Assembly (NCBI GenBank): GCA_022559845.1
Contig: CM040124.1
Coordinates: forward strand, 65,929,491 to 65,993,490
Length of the DNA: 64,000 nt
Direction of reading: 5' to 3'
From: Amorphophallus konjac
Lineage: Eukaryota; Streptophyta; Magnoliopsida; Alismatales; Araceae
Below the pieces are notes generated by a model. The model did no database searches. It worked only from the letters and a program-made list of their open reading frames with translations, and was not told the DNA's origin. The position numbers and the translations under genes are program-made. The number at the start of each line of letters is the position of its first letter. Position 1 is the first letter of the stretch. Below, piece after piece: positions 22,870 through 35,800 of the stretch.

Positions 22870-23890
22870 TGCTTATTCCCCACGGAGGCCAAGCAGGCGA
22901 TTCAAGAAGTCTACGAAGGCCTCTATGGAAGCCATATCGGCGGGTGAGCACTCGCAAGGAGCCTCATCTAACAAGGATACTAGTGGTCGATGCTACAGTA
23001 AGACTGCCTCAACTACATCCGAAGCTGCCCCCAGTGCCAGAATTTCGTGAACCTGCATCACCAATTGGCTTCATAGTTGCATGCCCTAATGGAGCCTCAC
23101 CCATTTGCTCGGTGGGGGATAGATATATTGGGCCCCTTCCCATAGGCTCAGGGAAGAAAGAAGTTCCTCATCATCGCCATTGATTACTTCACCAAATGGG
23201 TGGAGGCAGAACCGTTGGGGAAAATCACAAGTGAGGCAACCTGGAAATTTGTCCTGCGAAGTATAATTTGTCGATTTGGAATCTCACGTGTCCTCACAAC
23301 CGACAACGGCTGGCAATTCGCGAGCACTCTCTTCCAGGAAAAGTGCTCGGTGCTAGGGATTTGGAATCACTACACATCGGTAGGCTATCCCCAAGCAAAT
23401 GGCCCAGTGCAAAATGCCAATAGAATGCTTCTTCATGGCATCAAGACCTGCCTGGAGCAGACTGGCGTGTCTTGGGTTGATTCCATCCCAATTGTCCTAT
23501 GGGCACACCAGACTACTGCCCAGACTGCCACGAGAGAGACACCGTTTCACCAGACGTACGGAGCGGAAGCAGGTGTCCCAATTGAAATATCCAACCCGCC
23601 ACTATGGGTTAGCTAGTTCGACAAGGCCAGGAATAATCAAGCGATGCGAAAAAACTTGGACCTGCTTGAGGAAAGTAGAGAGTGTGCCTTATCAACAGCG
23701 ACTGGCACAATACTATAGTGCTTGCGTCAAAGAGTGCAACTTTCTCCTTGGAGACCTCGTGCTGTGTCGAGCTAGCATGGCAGAGCCCAGAGCAGCCACA
23801 GGAAAACTGGCCCCAAACAGGGAAGGCCCATATCGGGTTACAGAGGTGCTTGGCAAAGGGGCGTATAGACTAACGACCATGGATGGGTGA
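22870..23890 (+). pseudogene. Ty3/gypsy integrase fragment (Tat-like)
   Basis: Zinc-binding region with stops, then the core: WGIDILGPLPIG (first Asp), YFTKWVEAEPL, LTTDNGWQF (second Asp), and GYPQANGPVQNANR, where the third catalytic residue expected as Glu is Gln. It ends with the C-terminal NREGPYRV...GAYRLTTMDG signature before the 3' region. The frame changes several times (near 23170, 23600), so it cannot be translated whole. The wording of the core matches plant Tat-lineage elements. The upstream part of pol lies left of element A, outside the window. Confidence 0.85.
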
Positions 23891-24013
23891 GAAGTTCCAC
23901 GAACATAGAACTTTGTAAATCTCATAGCATTCTACCAGTAAATAGAACTTGTTATTCCTTCCTGCCATTCTGTTCTCCAGGCCAAGGGATCATCGTTAGT
24001 CACCCACCGAGCC

Positions 24014-24345
24014 CAACGATGGTAACTTTCGAACTCCCAAGAGACGAGCATTCATGCTCCCCTCAGAAACGATGGTAGCTCGAGCTCCCAAGAGGCGAGC
24101 ACCAACGCTTCCCTCGAAAATGATGGTAGCTTCCAAGCTCCCAAGAGGCAAGCATTCATGCTCCCCTCAGAAATGATGGTATCTTCTGAGCTCCCAAGAG
24201 GCGAGCACCAATGCTCCCCTCAGAAATGATCGTACCTTCCAGGCTCCCAAGAGGCAAGCATTCATGCTCTCCTTAGAAACGGTGGTAGCTTCTGAGCTCC
24301 CAAGAGGCGAGCACTCATGCTTCCCCCAGAAATGAAGGTGACTCT
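24014..24345. repeat. Minisatellite, about 53-bp unit, six copies
   Basis: Units start near 24016, 24070, 24120, 24174, 24228 and 24281, with a partial seventh near 24333. The core is GAGCTCCCAAGAGGCGAGCA, followed by CTCCCCTCAGAAATGATGG. Alternating units read ATTCATGCT and ACCAATGCT, so a two-unit higher-order pattern is possible. Confidence 0.85.
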
Positions 24346-25265
24346 TAAGTCCCTTGAAACGAGCAAGAATCCTCTTCTCTTCAGGAAGAAGGATCTACGC
24401 TCCTCTCCAATTGTTCAAAGATGGCTTCTTGGCCACTAAGGGTGAGCAGAAGTCCAATCCTTCTCAAAATGTAGGACATACGCCCAACTTTGCGAGGACC
24501 AAAGGTGAATTTTGAGTAAGGACCCTTTCCTCTTTGGGAGAATGGACCACGAGCCTCCATATCCCCTCTAGGGATCACATGGTTACGAGGTCATACCCTT
24601 CGGAGAGTCTAGCTACTCTACAGAACTCGTGAGCACTCCACACGAATATGATTTGATGGAGCCCATACAACATTCGCATGACTGCCCCAAGAACGTGCCA
24701 ACAAGAAAATGAAAAAGACAAGAACACATTGGAAGAAGACGACCATGCATTTATTTATTGATGATACAAATGGCTTAGTCACTATCTCCGTACTCACTCA
24801 TCCAGTAGAAGGACGGGGAATTAAAAAAGTGAGTCGGGCACACCAGAGCCATGGCGGCATTCTAGCCATCATGATAACCAGCCATCCAACCCCGCTCGAA
24901 ATCACTATCCAAATCGAGTGGATCGTTGGGCGTAGTCGGGGGCGGACCGGACTTGGTTGAAGCACTACCTGTAGGGCCAACGCCCGTGGGGGGGCACCGA
25001 GGCCGACGGAGCTCCGGCTACTTGTTCCATAGGGGGAGGGTTCGTCCCCACTACAGTGACGACGGGGATGCTGGGGACCTTTGAAGGTTCCCCTTCCAAT
25101 GTGGATTTAGAAATTGGCTGAGACATGGCAACAACAAAGGCAAGTTGGACGAAATCAGGAGGCACACGATGCCTTAGAGCAATCGCCTAACCCTATTATT
25201 TATAGGGAAGAACTCCCCTTCAGAGAGGTAGTCCCTACCTGCGACGGATGGGTTCATCCATCGGG

Positions 25266-28200
25266 CTCACTCATTATGGGAAAGTGATAAACGCTTAATT
25301 ATTTATTGTTATTAATATCACACACATCATTTTTGGGCGTTAATGAAGTAAATTGTACAATTTTTCATGATAATCTTAGTTTCATACAAAATGAAAATTT
25401 GTTGGTAATTAATGGAACTTGAGACTTGTTTAAAATAAATAAAAAATTGCACAATTAAATTTTGATAAAATCACGTCATAAGAAATTTTGTGTTGATTGT
25501 TATTCATTTTGTGTTGAAAAGCTTAGGCATAAATTTATTTGATTGCTAAATTATTTTGCTGGGGGGCCTAGGCATAAATTTTTGCATTCTCTTAAACCAT
25601 GGGAACAGTGGCTCCCCCTTCTCTCGCATGCAGCAAACGGTGGCAGCAACACATCCCCCTCATGTGTATGCAAATCCTGTGGCCGCTCTTCTCTCTCTGG
25701 CAGATTGTATTGGGATTCGGCGAGATCCAGGCATGCAGCAGTAGGCGGACGGCTTGCAGGCCTTGGCAACTAGCAGGCATCGCAGCAAGAGCAGCAGGCA
25801 GGCTCCTCTCACGTATGCATGGCAGTTTATGGCGGAGCATGCAGGAGGGCAGGCATGCTAATGGCATGCATGGCAGCAGGAGCGAGCAGGGAGACGGCTT
25901 GTAGGAGCGATGGCAGCGTTGAAGCAGTAGAGGCAGGTGGGCATCCTCCGACAACGTGGCGTGCGAAGCTGGCAAAAGTGGCGTGGCAGCATGCAACAGC
26001 AGACGATGGGCAGGCAACAGTGGCCTCGCCCGCTGGCCCCTATAAATCTTGCAAGATCCCCCTTGCGTTCTGAACTTCTTTCCCCCCCACTCTTCTTTGA
26101 TCTTTTCCACTTCCCCTCTCCCTCTTCTCCGCTCCTCTTCTTCTCTTCTCCCTCTCATCCTTCTTCCCCTCTATCCTTCTTCTCTCATTCGCACTGCCTC
26201 CTCTCCCCTCTGGTTCCCCTCTCTTAACCTCCCTCTCTCCCTTTTCCTCTCATCTCTCCCTCTCCCAATCTTTTTCTACACTTTCTCCTCCCCACCGTCG
26301 CCAAGCTCTCACCTCGGCTCATCTCCTACCTCTCCTTTCTCCCCTCTAGTTGCACATCCGCCAACCTCTTCCCCTTCCTCTTCTTTCTCCTCCTTCCTCC
26401 CCCATCTCCCTCTACTTCTTTGCCTTCAACCCCCTCCGGTCCGGAGCCCATGTTCTGAACAGGGGCGTCAGACGTGGCATCCCTTCCCCTCCGCAACTCT
26501 CTCCATCCCTCTCCTCTCCCTATTGTCTGCACCACTGGACGCAGCTCTCCCACTTCTACTCACCTATCTTCTAGTCCTCCCTCCGAGCCTTCACCTCCTC
26601 CTTCTTCTCCTTGGTCCCCCTCTCTGCCTACTCACCGCACACGCACACACTCCCCTCTATGTAGCTCTCGCCTCTCTCACTCTTTCTGTCTGCTACACCG
26701 CCGGCCCCTCTCCTTCTCTCCCCTCTCTCTGCTCTCTTTCTTGCCCACGCATAGCTCTACACCAGCCGACTGCACCCGTTCTCTTCCCCACACTTACGTC
26801 TCTTCTGCACACACACACAATCACACACGTGGCTGTCCCCCTCGCCGGCCACTTCTCCTCTGTCACACACACACTCCCACCGTAGTCTCCATTCCCCCTC
26901 CGTCTCACACGTTCTCTCCCCTCTCACAATCTCTCTTCACTCTTTCTCTCTCTCTGTCTCACCTTCTCACACGCTGTATTTCAACTTAATCCCTTTTTTT
27001 ATTTTTATTTTTATTTATTATTAACCTTCTCTTCTCCCTCTATTTTTCTCTCTCTCTATCTTGTTAGGATGACAATGGTGCAACAAGGATTTAAGTTGAA
27101 AGAGTGAATGAATCCCCTTCTAAAAACTTGATCAATTTAAAGCTTAAACTACAGACTTTAAACTTATGCGGAATTAAAAGCAATTAAGCTCTACTGAATA
27201 ATAAAACCATGTGGACGCACTTATTGTATCGATTAATTTATCTCCTTCGGTTTGTTTTTTTATTGGTTTATTAAGTGCGTGGGCGTGTCAGTCACAAAGT
27301 GACGATTTGTTCGAGCCTCATAGAAGCCCATGGTGCGCTCGATCTGACTCAGTCAGGCGATTGTGTTGTTCGGCTCGGGACTGAGACCCGCCATGCCATA
27401 AAGGTCACAACGTCATTTACATCCCCTTAAAGAGAGGAATACCCTTGATTAATTGCCGAAAATAAGGGCTCCACGACCGAATGAATTACTAATTAATGCA
27501 GGAAGGCAAAAGGTAGTCGGGCTATGCTAAAAACCCATATCGGGGTACAGGCACTCAGACTATGTCGGTCACTAGTGGACCATTCCATATTTGTACAAAA
27601 GTCCATACGGAAAACAAGACGGTAACAGGTACGAATCCGTTCAAATGTCTGCCAGGAGATAGCAATTTTAATACAAAGAGGGGAATCAGATCCCGGCGAG
27701 AAAGGGGACCTTGATGAGATATTGGCCCGGGACAAGGTCGGGCAGTGACCATGACGAGAGGGGTAACTCCCGAGGGTGAAGCCCAGCCTGCGAGGGCATC
27801 ATTAATATTCCTGGGTCCGGAATCCGAGGAGGAGAGAGATGAAAGCCATATCATTGTATTCACGATGATTGTTAATACTTGTTATTATCATTCATTTATT
27901 GACGTTACCCTTTCTTTGTTGATTGTCTTTTATCACCCACAGACCATGAGCTCTTCTCCTATTTGTCATTACATTTTTTTATTATTATCCCTTTTTTTGT
28001 TAGTATTATCATTACATAAAGTCCCTCCCTTTTCATCATCATTATTATTATTTTCTTTTTTTTGGAGGAATGGTGGAGTGTGCCGGATGGAGAGTGAGTT
28101 TTAAGTGTGCCGCTGAGAGGTTGAGGGGTGCACCGCTGATGAGCTAGGGAGTGTACCGCTGGGGACTGGGGGGTGTACCGCTGGGGACTGGGGGGTGTAC

Positions 28201-29468
28201 CGCTGGAAGGGGTGAGTTGGGGTGTACCGCTGGAAGGTTCAGGGGTGCACTGCTGGGAAGGGTGAGGAGTGCACCGCAAGAAGGTGGATGAGCTGAGGTG
28301 TACCGCTAGAGGGTTGAGCGGTGTACTGCTAACGAGTGTACCAGACTGAGGGCAAAGGGGTGAGGTCCACGTAGGCTAGAATGAGAGTCCGAGCAACGGA
28401 TTGGAGTGTATATCAATGCTACTGAAGTATACCGGGGAAAGCTTGATTGAGGGTGCACCAGGTAAGCATAGGCCAAGGCTGTGCTGGAGAGGGGAAGAGG
28501 GGGATAGTGTGGCGCTGAAGGAGGCGCCAAAGAGTGTGCCGGCCAGGGAGTCAAATGGAGTAGGCCGTTCAAGGTTGGCCAAAGGGGGGTTAGGGGCGAT
28601 GCCATTGGGGCAAAACCCATGTGAATGGGGTAAAGTTTGGAGGGAGGTTTCTGACTCAAGTGAAGGGTTCCAAGTGGCAAGCTTCCAGTTCTCGGTCATG
28701 TAGTCGAGTCCCAAGCCATGTTCAGTAGTCCAGTTCTCTGAGTCTTGTTCAATCCAATTCCTTGATCCTTGCATAGTTCCTATAGTCTGATTAGAATGTT
28801 TTACTGTTGTTTGTCCCATTTGTTTGTTGCTACCTTTTGCCTTTTAACTTATTGTTATTTCTGACAAAAATTCGGCAGCATCTCCCCTTGACCCGGATGG
28901 TAAGGGAGTAAAAAAGAACATGCCCACAAGGAGTGACATGAACCAACAATTGAGGTGTGTGCCGAGGCAGCCACCTTCGAGAAAAAACTTCAGAAAACAT
29001 CGGAGAAAACAACGAACGAGAAAGCCACTAGGCTGACACAAATTATGGGTGCACCGGAGAAGCAAGTCATGACTAGGGTGTGCCGGATAGGAAGTGGCTA
29101 GGGTGTGCCGGGCTAGACTGGCCAGGGTGCACCGGGCAGGCCATGGCCAACGTTTGCCGGTGAAGGCATGGCTAGGGAGTGTACCAGTCGAGGAGGGGTC
29201 AAGGGGAGTGTGCCGGCCAGGAGGTCAAGGAAGTGTGTCGGCCAATGCACATGGGGTGTGCCACTGGGCAAGCAAGAGGGGGAGTGTGCCGTTGGGCAAA
29301 CCAAAGGAGGTGTACCGCTGGGCAGACTAGTGGGAGAGTGTGCCGTTGGGCAAACGGAAGGAAATGTGCCATTGAAAGGCTTGAGTAGTATGATGACTAG
29401 GAGGCTTGTGTGTGTGTACGTATGCCACTGACTCTGAAGAAGGAGCAAAGAAACATTTCAGTCGGTGG
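25266..29468 (+). repeat. LTR-like non-coding sequence Z (boundaries uncertain)
   Basis: It begins TGATAAACGC after a compositional change. A plus-strand TATA-like CTATAAATC lies at about 26040, followed by about 1 kb of strongly pyrimidine-rich leader-like DNA (26075-27060). No second copy of 25266-26398 exists in the window and no PBS was found, so it may be a solo or truncated LTR. 27067-28065 has no gene or motif I can identify. The right end is set by the start of the D-type LTR. Confidence 0.35.
28078..29375. repeat. Array of GTGYRCCG boxes, first copy
   Basis: About 28 copies of GTGTACCGCTGG / GTGTGCCGG-type boxes occur. They are dense at 28078-28345 (12 copies about every 23-29 bp) and 29046-29375 (13 copies about every 25-28 bp), with scattered copies between. 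The DNA between boxes is largely unique. No reading frame explains the spacing, and 28385-29040 has no gene. Confidence 0.8.
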
Positions 29469-31102
29469 TGTTGATTTGTTTGCTTCCTTCTTTTTATGGG
29501 TTTGTGATGTATGATAAAGATGATAAGCAAAAATCAATGATCTCAATCAACCCAAGGACATGTGAACCATGAACCTAGGCAATCCGAACAAGCTCTAGCA
29601 TGGGCATGCTATCTCAACCAAACTAATCTAAAGAAATAAAGAAAAACACACGCCGGGGCGTGGAGCAAAAGCAAATAAAACACACCGCGTGGGTGGAACA
29701 AGCAAAGGAAATAAGAGATATGAGAGAGAAATCAATGCCCAATACTAAGGAAAGAACGTGATTGCCACCAAAGAAAACACAAGTCAAAGACTTGAAAATA
29801 CCTTGGAAATAGGTGGATGAAGCACCCGCCCACGGGAGAGAGAAACCAGTGAAATCTGCAGATCAGCCTTGAATGGAACGGTCCAGACCCTATGCGTCAC
29901 AGAAGTGTGACGGTCTCTCGATGAGCCGTTAGAGAAGCCTGACACGTCTTCTCAAGACCGTCAGAGAATCTGCAGAAATAGCCTGTGGATTCTTTGAACT
30001 CCAAACCTTCCAGTCGGCCAGAAGACCTGGGCCTCGTTTAATGAACCTATAAACCTGCCAAAGAACGTGAAACACAAGAAAATAATCCCAAATTAGCCCT
30101 TCAAACAAGCGTAGTATCAATTCTTAATGAAATTAAGACCATTCAAAAGGAAAGGAAAGTACCAGGGAAGTTTTGGTTTTTTAACCCCTCTGGGTGTTTT
30201 AAAAGATAGGAATATGTTTAGATGATTAGAATAGATGCAGAATGTGGAAGAAAGAAAAGGGACAATGCTTTGAGAAGGAGGAAGAAAGAACACAAGTGTG
30301 ACAATGATGGAGACTCAAACACAATGAAACGAATACTCCCTTCTTCGTGAAGCAGATGGACTTGAGGAACAGTTCTCCTTGGTTGGATGTGGCTCCAGGA
30401 TGCGGCAGCACTTCGACGTAAACTCCAGATCTTCCCCTTTCGGGCCATGAAGTTAAGGGTGCTATTTATAGGCCCTCAAAATCTCTGGTCGAATAGAGGA
30501 TAATCTAGCAAGAAAAGAGAATAACTCTTAGCAAACTCTTGAAGATAATATCACCAAGAGTCCATAGAAACAAACAGAAGGTTCTGAGGATCAGATTCGG
30601 AAGAGAAATCACAAGATCAAACTCTTATCTTGACCACGGAGTAGTAGAGAAAAGGCCTGAACTGCCAGGACTCTCTGTTGGATGTAACGGCTGCTCGACA
30701 GACCGTCACAGGCAAATAACGCGTTAGAGGGATACCATCACATTCAACCTTATCTCAAAAGGGATAAGATCAACGGAAGAAGATCAAAATAATAGGACTC
30801 TTGAATGAAAGTAACGGCCAAGGATGAACGCGTTAGAGGGAAGTAACGGCTGCACGACAGACTGTTAGACTTAATGGATAGGCAAGAGATAAGGATTGGA
30901 CCAAAGCCCTTACGTTGTAGGACTCTTCAAGATGTAACGGTCCAGGGACAATGAGTTAGATGAACGTAACGCCCCAGGTGCAGACCGTTAGAAACAATGA
31001 GGATCCAAATGATAATAAAACTTGCTAAGCTTCATCAAACGAGAAATCATGGAACCATACTCAACCAAGGAGCTAAGAACCATGAAATAAGCTTCAGACT
31101 GA
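29469..31102 (-). repeat. D-type LTR, truncated copy
   Basis: It begins TGTTGATTT like the complete copy at 46170 and matches it to 47803. The last ~97 bp, with the LTR's outer end, are missing because of the duplication breakpoint. A minus-strand TATA (CCTATAAATAGC) is near 30470. TRACG...CGTYA modules lie at about 29877-29970 and 30684-30995. Confidence 0.7.
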
Positions 31103-32845
31103 ACCATACGCCCCCATCTCCCTCTACTTCTTTGCCTTCAACCCCCTCCGGTCCGGAGCCCATGTTCTGAACAGGGGCGTCGGACGTGGCATCCCTTCCC
31201 CTCCGCAACTCTCTCCATCCCTCTCCTCTCCCTATTGTCTACACCACTAGACGCAGCTCTCCCTCTTCTACTCACCAATCTTCTAGTCATCCCTCCGAGC
31301 CTTCACCTCCTCCTTCTTCTGCTTGGTCCCCCTCTCTGCCTACTCACCGCACACGCACACACTCCCCTCTATGTAGCTCTCGCCTCTCTCAGTCTTTCTG
31401 TCTGCTACACCGCCGGCCCCTCTCCTTCTCTCCCCTCTCTGCTCTCTTTCTTGCCCACACATAGCTCTACACCAGCCGACTGCACCCCTTCTCTTCCCCA
31501 CACTTACGTCTCTTCTGCACACACACACAATCACACACGTGGCGGTCCCCCTCGCCGGCCACTTCTCCTCTGTCACACACACACTCCCACCGTAGTCTCC
31601 ATTCCCCCTCCGTCTCACACGTTCTCTCCCCTCTCTCACAATCTCTCTTCACTCTTTCTCTCTCTCTGTCTCACCTTCTCACACGCTGTATTTCAACTTA
31701 ATCCCTTTTTTATTTTTATTTTTATTTATTATTAACCTTCTCTTCTCCCTCTATTTTTCTCTCTCTCTATCTTGTTAGGATGACAATGGTGCAACAAGGA
31801 TTTAAGTTGAAAGAGTGAATGAATCCCCTTCTAAAAACTTGATCAATTTAAAGCTTAAACTACAGACTTTAAACTTATGTGGAATTAAAAGCAATTAAGC
31901 TCTACTGAATAATAAAACCATGTGGACGCAATTATTGTATCGATTAATTTATCTCCTTCGGTTTGTTTTTTTATTGGTTTATTAAGTGCGTGGGCGTGTC
32001 AGTCACAAAGTGACGATTTGTTCGAGCCTCATAGAAGCCCATGGTGCGCTCGATCTGACTCAGTCAGGCGATTGTGTGGTTCGGCTCGGGACTGAGACCC
32101 GCCATGCCATAAAGGTCACAGCGTCATTTACATCCCCTTAAAGAGAGGAATACCCTTGATTAATTGCCGAAAATAAGGGCTCCACGACCGAATGAATTAC
32201 TAATTAATGCAGGAAGGCAAAAGGTAGTCGGGCTATGCTAAAAACCCATATCGGGGTACAGGCACTCAGACTATGTCGGTCACTGGTGGACCATTCAATA
32301 TTTGTACAAAAGTCCATACGGAAAACAAGACGGTAACAGGTACGAATCCGTTCAAATGTCTGCCAGGAGATAGCAATTTTAATACAAAGAGGGGAATCAG
32401 ATCCCGGCGAGAAAGGGGACCTTGTTGAGATATTGGCCCAGGACAAGGTTGGGCAGTGACCATGACGAGAGGGGTAACTCCCGAGGGTGAAGCCCAGCCT
32501 GCGAGGGCATCATTAATATTCCTGGGTCCGGAATCCGAGGAGGAGAGAGACGAAAGCCATATCATTGTATTCACGATCATTGTTAATACTTGTTATTATC
32601 ATTCATTTATTGACATTACCCTTTCTTTGTTGATTGTCTTTTATCACCCACAGACCATGAGCTCTTCTCCTATTTGTCATTACATTTTTTTATTATTATC
32701 CCTTTTTTGTTATTATTATCATTACATAAAGTCCCTCCCTTTTCATCATCATTATTATTATTTTCTTTTTTTTGGAGGAATGGTGGAGTGTGCCGGATGG
32801 AGAGTGAGTATTAAGTGTGCCGTTGAGAGGCTGAGGGGTGCACCG

Positions 32846-35800
32846 TGTTAGGGTGCTAGGCCCGGATACAGAGGGGGGGTGAATGTATCCCTCTATGAAT
32901 AATGGCCAAATAAAAACTTGGATGTTAGAGATAGACACAGAATAGAACCAATTCGATTCAACTCAAATACAAACACGTGGAGCGTGCCTATTCAAGCATC
33001 TAGCGGAAGCAAAGCAAACAATCAGATCACTGCACAAGGGATTTTTAGGTGGTTCGGTCCTCCAGACCTACATCCACCCCTCACTCCCAACCGGAGTGAG
33101 GCTTCACTAGCAAACGCTAGAGCCAAGCAGACTCAGTCTGCAAACAGTTGCTGCCACACAGCTTGACCAGGGGAACAGCCTCCCCTCTTCCTCCCAACCG
33201 GAGGGACACCCAAGTGACTCCCAGCCACTTGGAAACTAGAGGTCGCAGACCTCTCTTCCTCCAGACCAGGAGGGACCCGACCTCAGTCCAGAGGATCGGA
33301 AGTACAAAGGTAATCAGAAAACAAAGGAAAACAATAAACGAAAATAACACAGCAATCAGAAGGCTGTAAAGATGAAAACACAGATGTGGCTCTCAACGGA
33401 GCTGACTGGCCTGGATCTGATCCACGGTCCAGTAGGAACTAGTCTTCAGATGAAGCTTCTTCTTCCTCTTCTCTTCTCTCTCACTTTCTTATTCTCTTAA
33501 CCCTCACGAGCTCTCTAACTCTCTCTTACTCTTCTTCTCCTTCTGCTCTTCTTCTCTTTCTTTTCTTCTTCTTTCGCAGGCTCTCTCTCTATCTCTTCTC
33601 TTCTCTGGATCGAATCCTCTCTGCTGCACTCAGACTGGATGTATAGACTTTGCTCCTTTTCTTTTGATCTTCGATCAACCTTCTTTAGTGGAAGAAGGCT
33701 CATATATATAGCAGCAGCAGTAGCAGCTCCTGGGCGCGTGGCTTCCACGTTTTCCCGCCCAAGGAATTTGCCAGAACCGAGGCAGCTTCATCCACGTGTC
33801 AGCATCTGCATACCTCATCCTCCTGGGATCACGAGCAAGTCATCAATCTCGGTAAGAATCCCTGTCAGAGATAGAATCGGATAAGTCATCAGTTTAAGTC
33901 CAAACACCCTGTACAGACTCTGTGAATGCAAAGCATTGTATAGACTTTGAAATCAATCTAGCAAGTGTATAGACTTGATGATGCAGCGAGCATGCAATGT
34001 ACAGACTCTACGTTGCAGGCAGACAGCAATGTACAAACTCTCCAATGTATGGACTTCAAATATGTGAAGCTATGCGATGTGCATACTTTGAAGAACAGCA
34101 AGTGAGTAAGTGTGTACAATGAGAGAGTGTATAGACTTGAAGACTTTAGCAGATATAGCAAAAGCAATGTATATACTTGTGAGGACGAATGCATTAACAG
34201 AACAGGAGAGTGTGTAGACTTAGACCTTCTATTCAAGACAAAGACCAAAGTACAGACTACATGATGTATAGACTTGATGTTGATCAAAAGACTTTTGGAC
34301 ATCAGCCTAAGGCGTCAACGCTTCCAACGTGCAGCGTCGCCTCAGCTCCTCAAACGAGATGCTCACGCCCTTGGCAACTTGCCAATGCGTCAACGCATCC
34401 AGTGTCAGTGTCGACGCAGTGAACAAGGCAGGTGATGAACAATGCATGCACTAGCTTTACCAATGTGTAGACTTCATGAGATGCAATGCAAACTCTGTAC
34501 AGACTTTACTCAATGTATGGACTTCACATAAGAAGCCAACGGCTGTACAGACTTAGGCAACCTTCAACTCACTGCGATGTACAGACTCTGAGGGACAACA
34601 GCCAATGTATGGACTTGCTCAGCTCAAGGCCAGTGTATGGACTTGATGAGACACTCATGAGTGTGTAGACTTAGAGTGAAGCATATAGTGTAACACTGCA
34701 ACAGACTGTATAGACTTTGGCAAAAGCATGAGACGTACCCTAAGACGATGAAGTCTGTATAGACTTTACTGTGAATGGATGCTCAGTGAGACGCAAGTTG
34801 AGACGATGCAGTGTACAAACTTCATGTAATGCATGCAGACGTTGAACAATAGAATGTGCAGACTTTGCCATGAGACGCTGAACAAGACACTCCAATGAAT
34901 AGACTTGCTGGATGCACTGTAGACAATGTATAGACCTTGAAGGCTAACAAGCGTCCTCAGTGTACAGACTTGGGCTGTACAGACTTTGACTCAAATGTGC
35001 ATATGAGACGCTGAATGAGACAATCACTGTATAGACTTGGCCTAAGACAATGCATGAGACAGGACTATGTATAAACTTGCGTTACTGTAGCAATGTATAT
35101 ACTTCATGAACAGACGATGTACCTACTTGGATTTGATGCATGCTGTGCAATGTACATACTTCATGCAATGCAAAGCAGACCAAAGTACAGACTTCCTAAA
35201 TAGTTCAAGACCATGCACATCAAATGTCTAGACTTCACAAGGTGAACGGCTCTACATACTTCCTATGTGAAGACAGCCGCTGTACAGACTTTGTTGAAGT
35301 GTGAAGGAGTTGAGTGTATAGACTTCGCGATGTGAAGACTTTGTCAAAGATAGCAGGCCGATGTACAGACTTGAGCGAGTCAAGGTCTGTATAGGCTTGA
35401 AGATCATTCAGCGACCAATGTATAGACTTTCCAATGGAAAGGCTGTACAGACTTGAAACAATGGAAGACAACGAGTGTATAGAATTTGAAGTGCACCGTA
35501 GGTAAAACTTTCAATGTTCAGGCTTCAAAGATGAACGTAGGTAAAGAACCCAATGTGCAGACTTGGAAGATCATGGAATGTATAGACTTGAAAGTCTGAA
35601 GGTGATGTATAGACTTGCCTAAGATGCAGCATGAGACGCTGGCTGAGACGGACGCTGTACAGACTTTAAATGCACTAAGACGCTGAACAAGACGGACCGA
35701 TGTACAGACTTCTAAGTGCTGATGAACTATGTATGGACTTGGCTTGAGATGCTGCATGAGACGGTGCAGGATGTATAGACTTGCATGAGACAGTTAGTGA

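Larger units (their letters stand above)
22828..25265 (+). mobile_element. Remnant of a Tat-like Ty3/gypsy retrotransposon
   Basis: The piece to the right of A holds a decayed integrase (22870-23890), then a 3' region with a minisatellite (24014-24345). Tat/Ogre-type elements are known for tandem repeats in this position. No LTR is recognisable, and the right boundary at 25265 is an estimate. From 24346 to 25265 I see no supported gene; a short proline-rich minus-strand frame near 24965-25165 has no recognisable domain. Confidence 0.6.
26399..31110. repeat. Tandem duplication, first copy (4.7 kb)
   Basis: 26399-31102 matches 31111-32845 plus 44850-47803 at about 98-99% by eye. The copies are head to tail. 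An 8-bp filler (31103-31110) separates them. The duplicated block contains the right part of Z and most of a D-type LTR; it stops about 97 bp short of that LTR's outer end. Confidence 0.9.

Noticed and set aside
26049..26989. Long Ser/Pro/Leu-rich plus-strand ORFs
   Set aside because: The DNA is a pyrimidine-rich tract open in several frames at once; no domain or codon signal.
28306..29448. Minus-strand ORFs with PSGTPP/CPTAHSP repeats
   Set aside because: Translation of the GTGYRCCG boxes; box spacing does not hold a frame.
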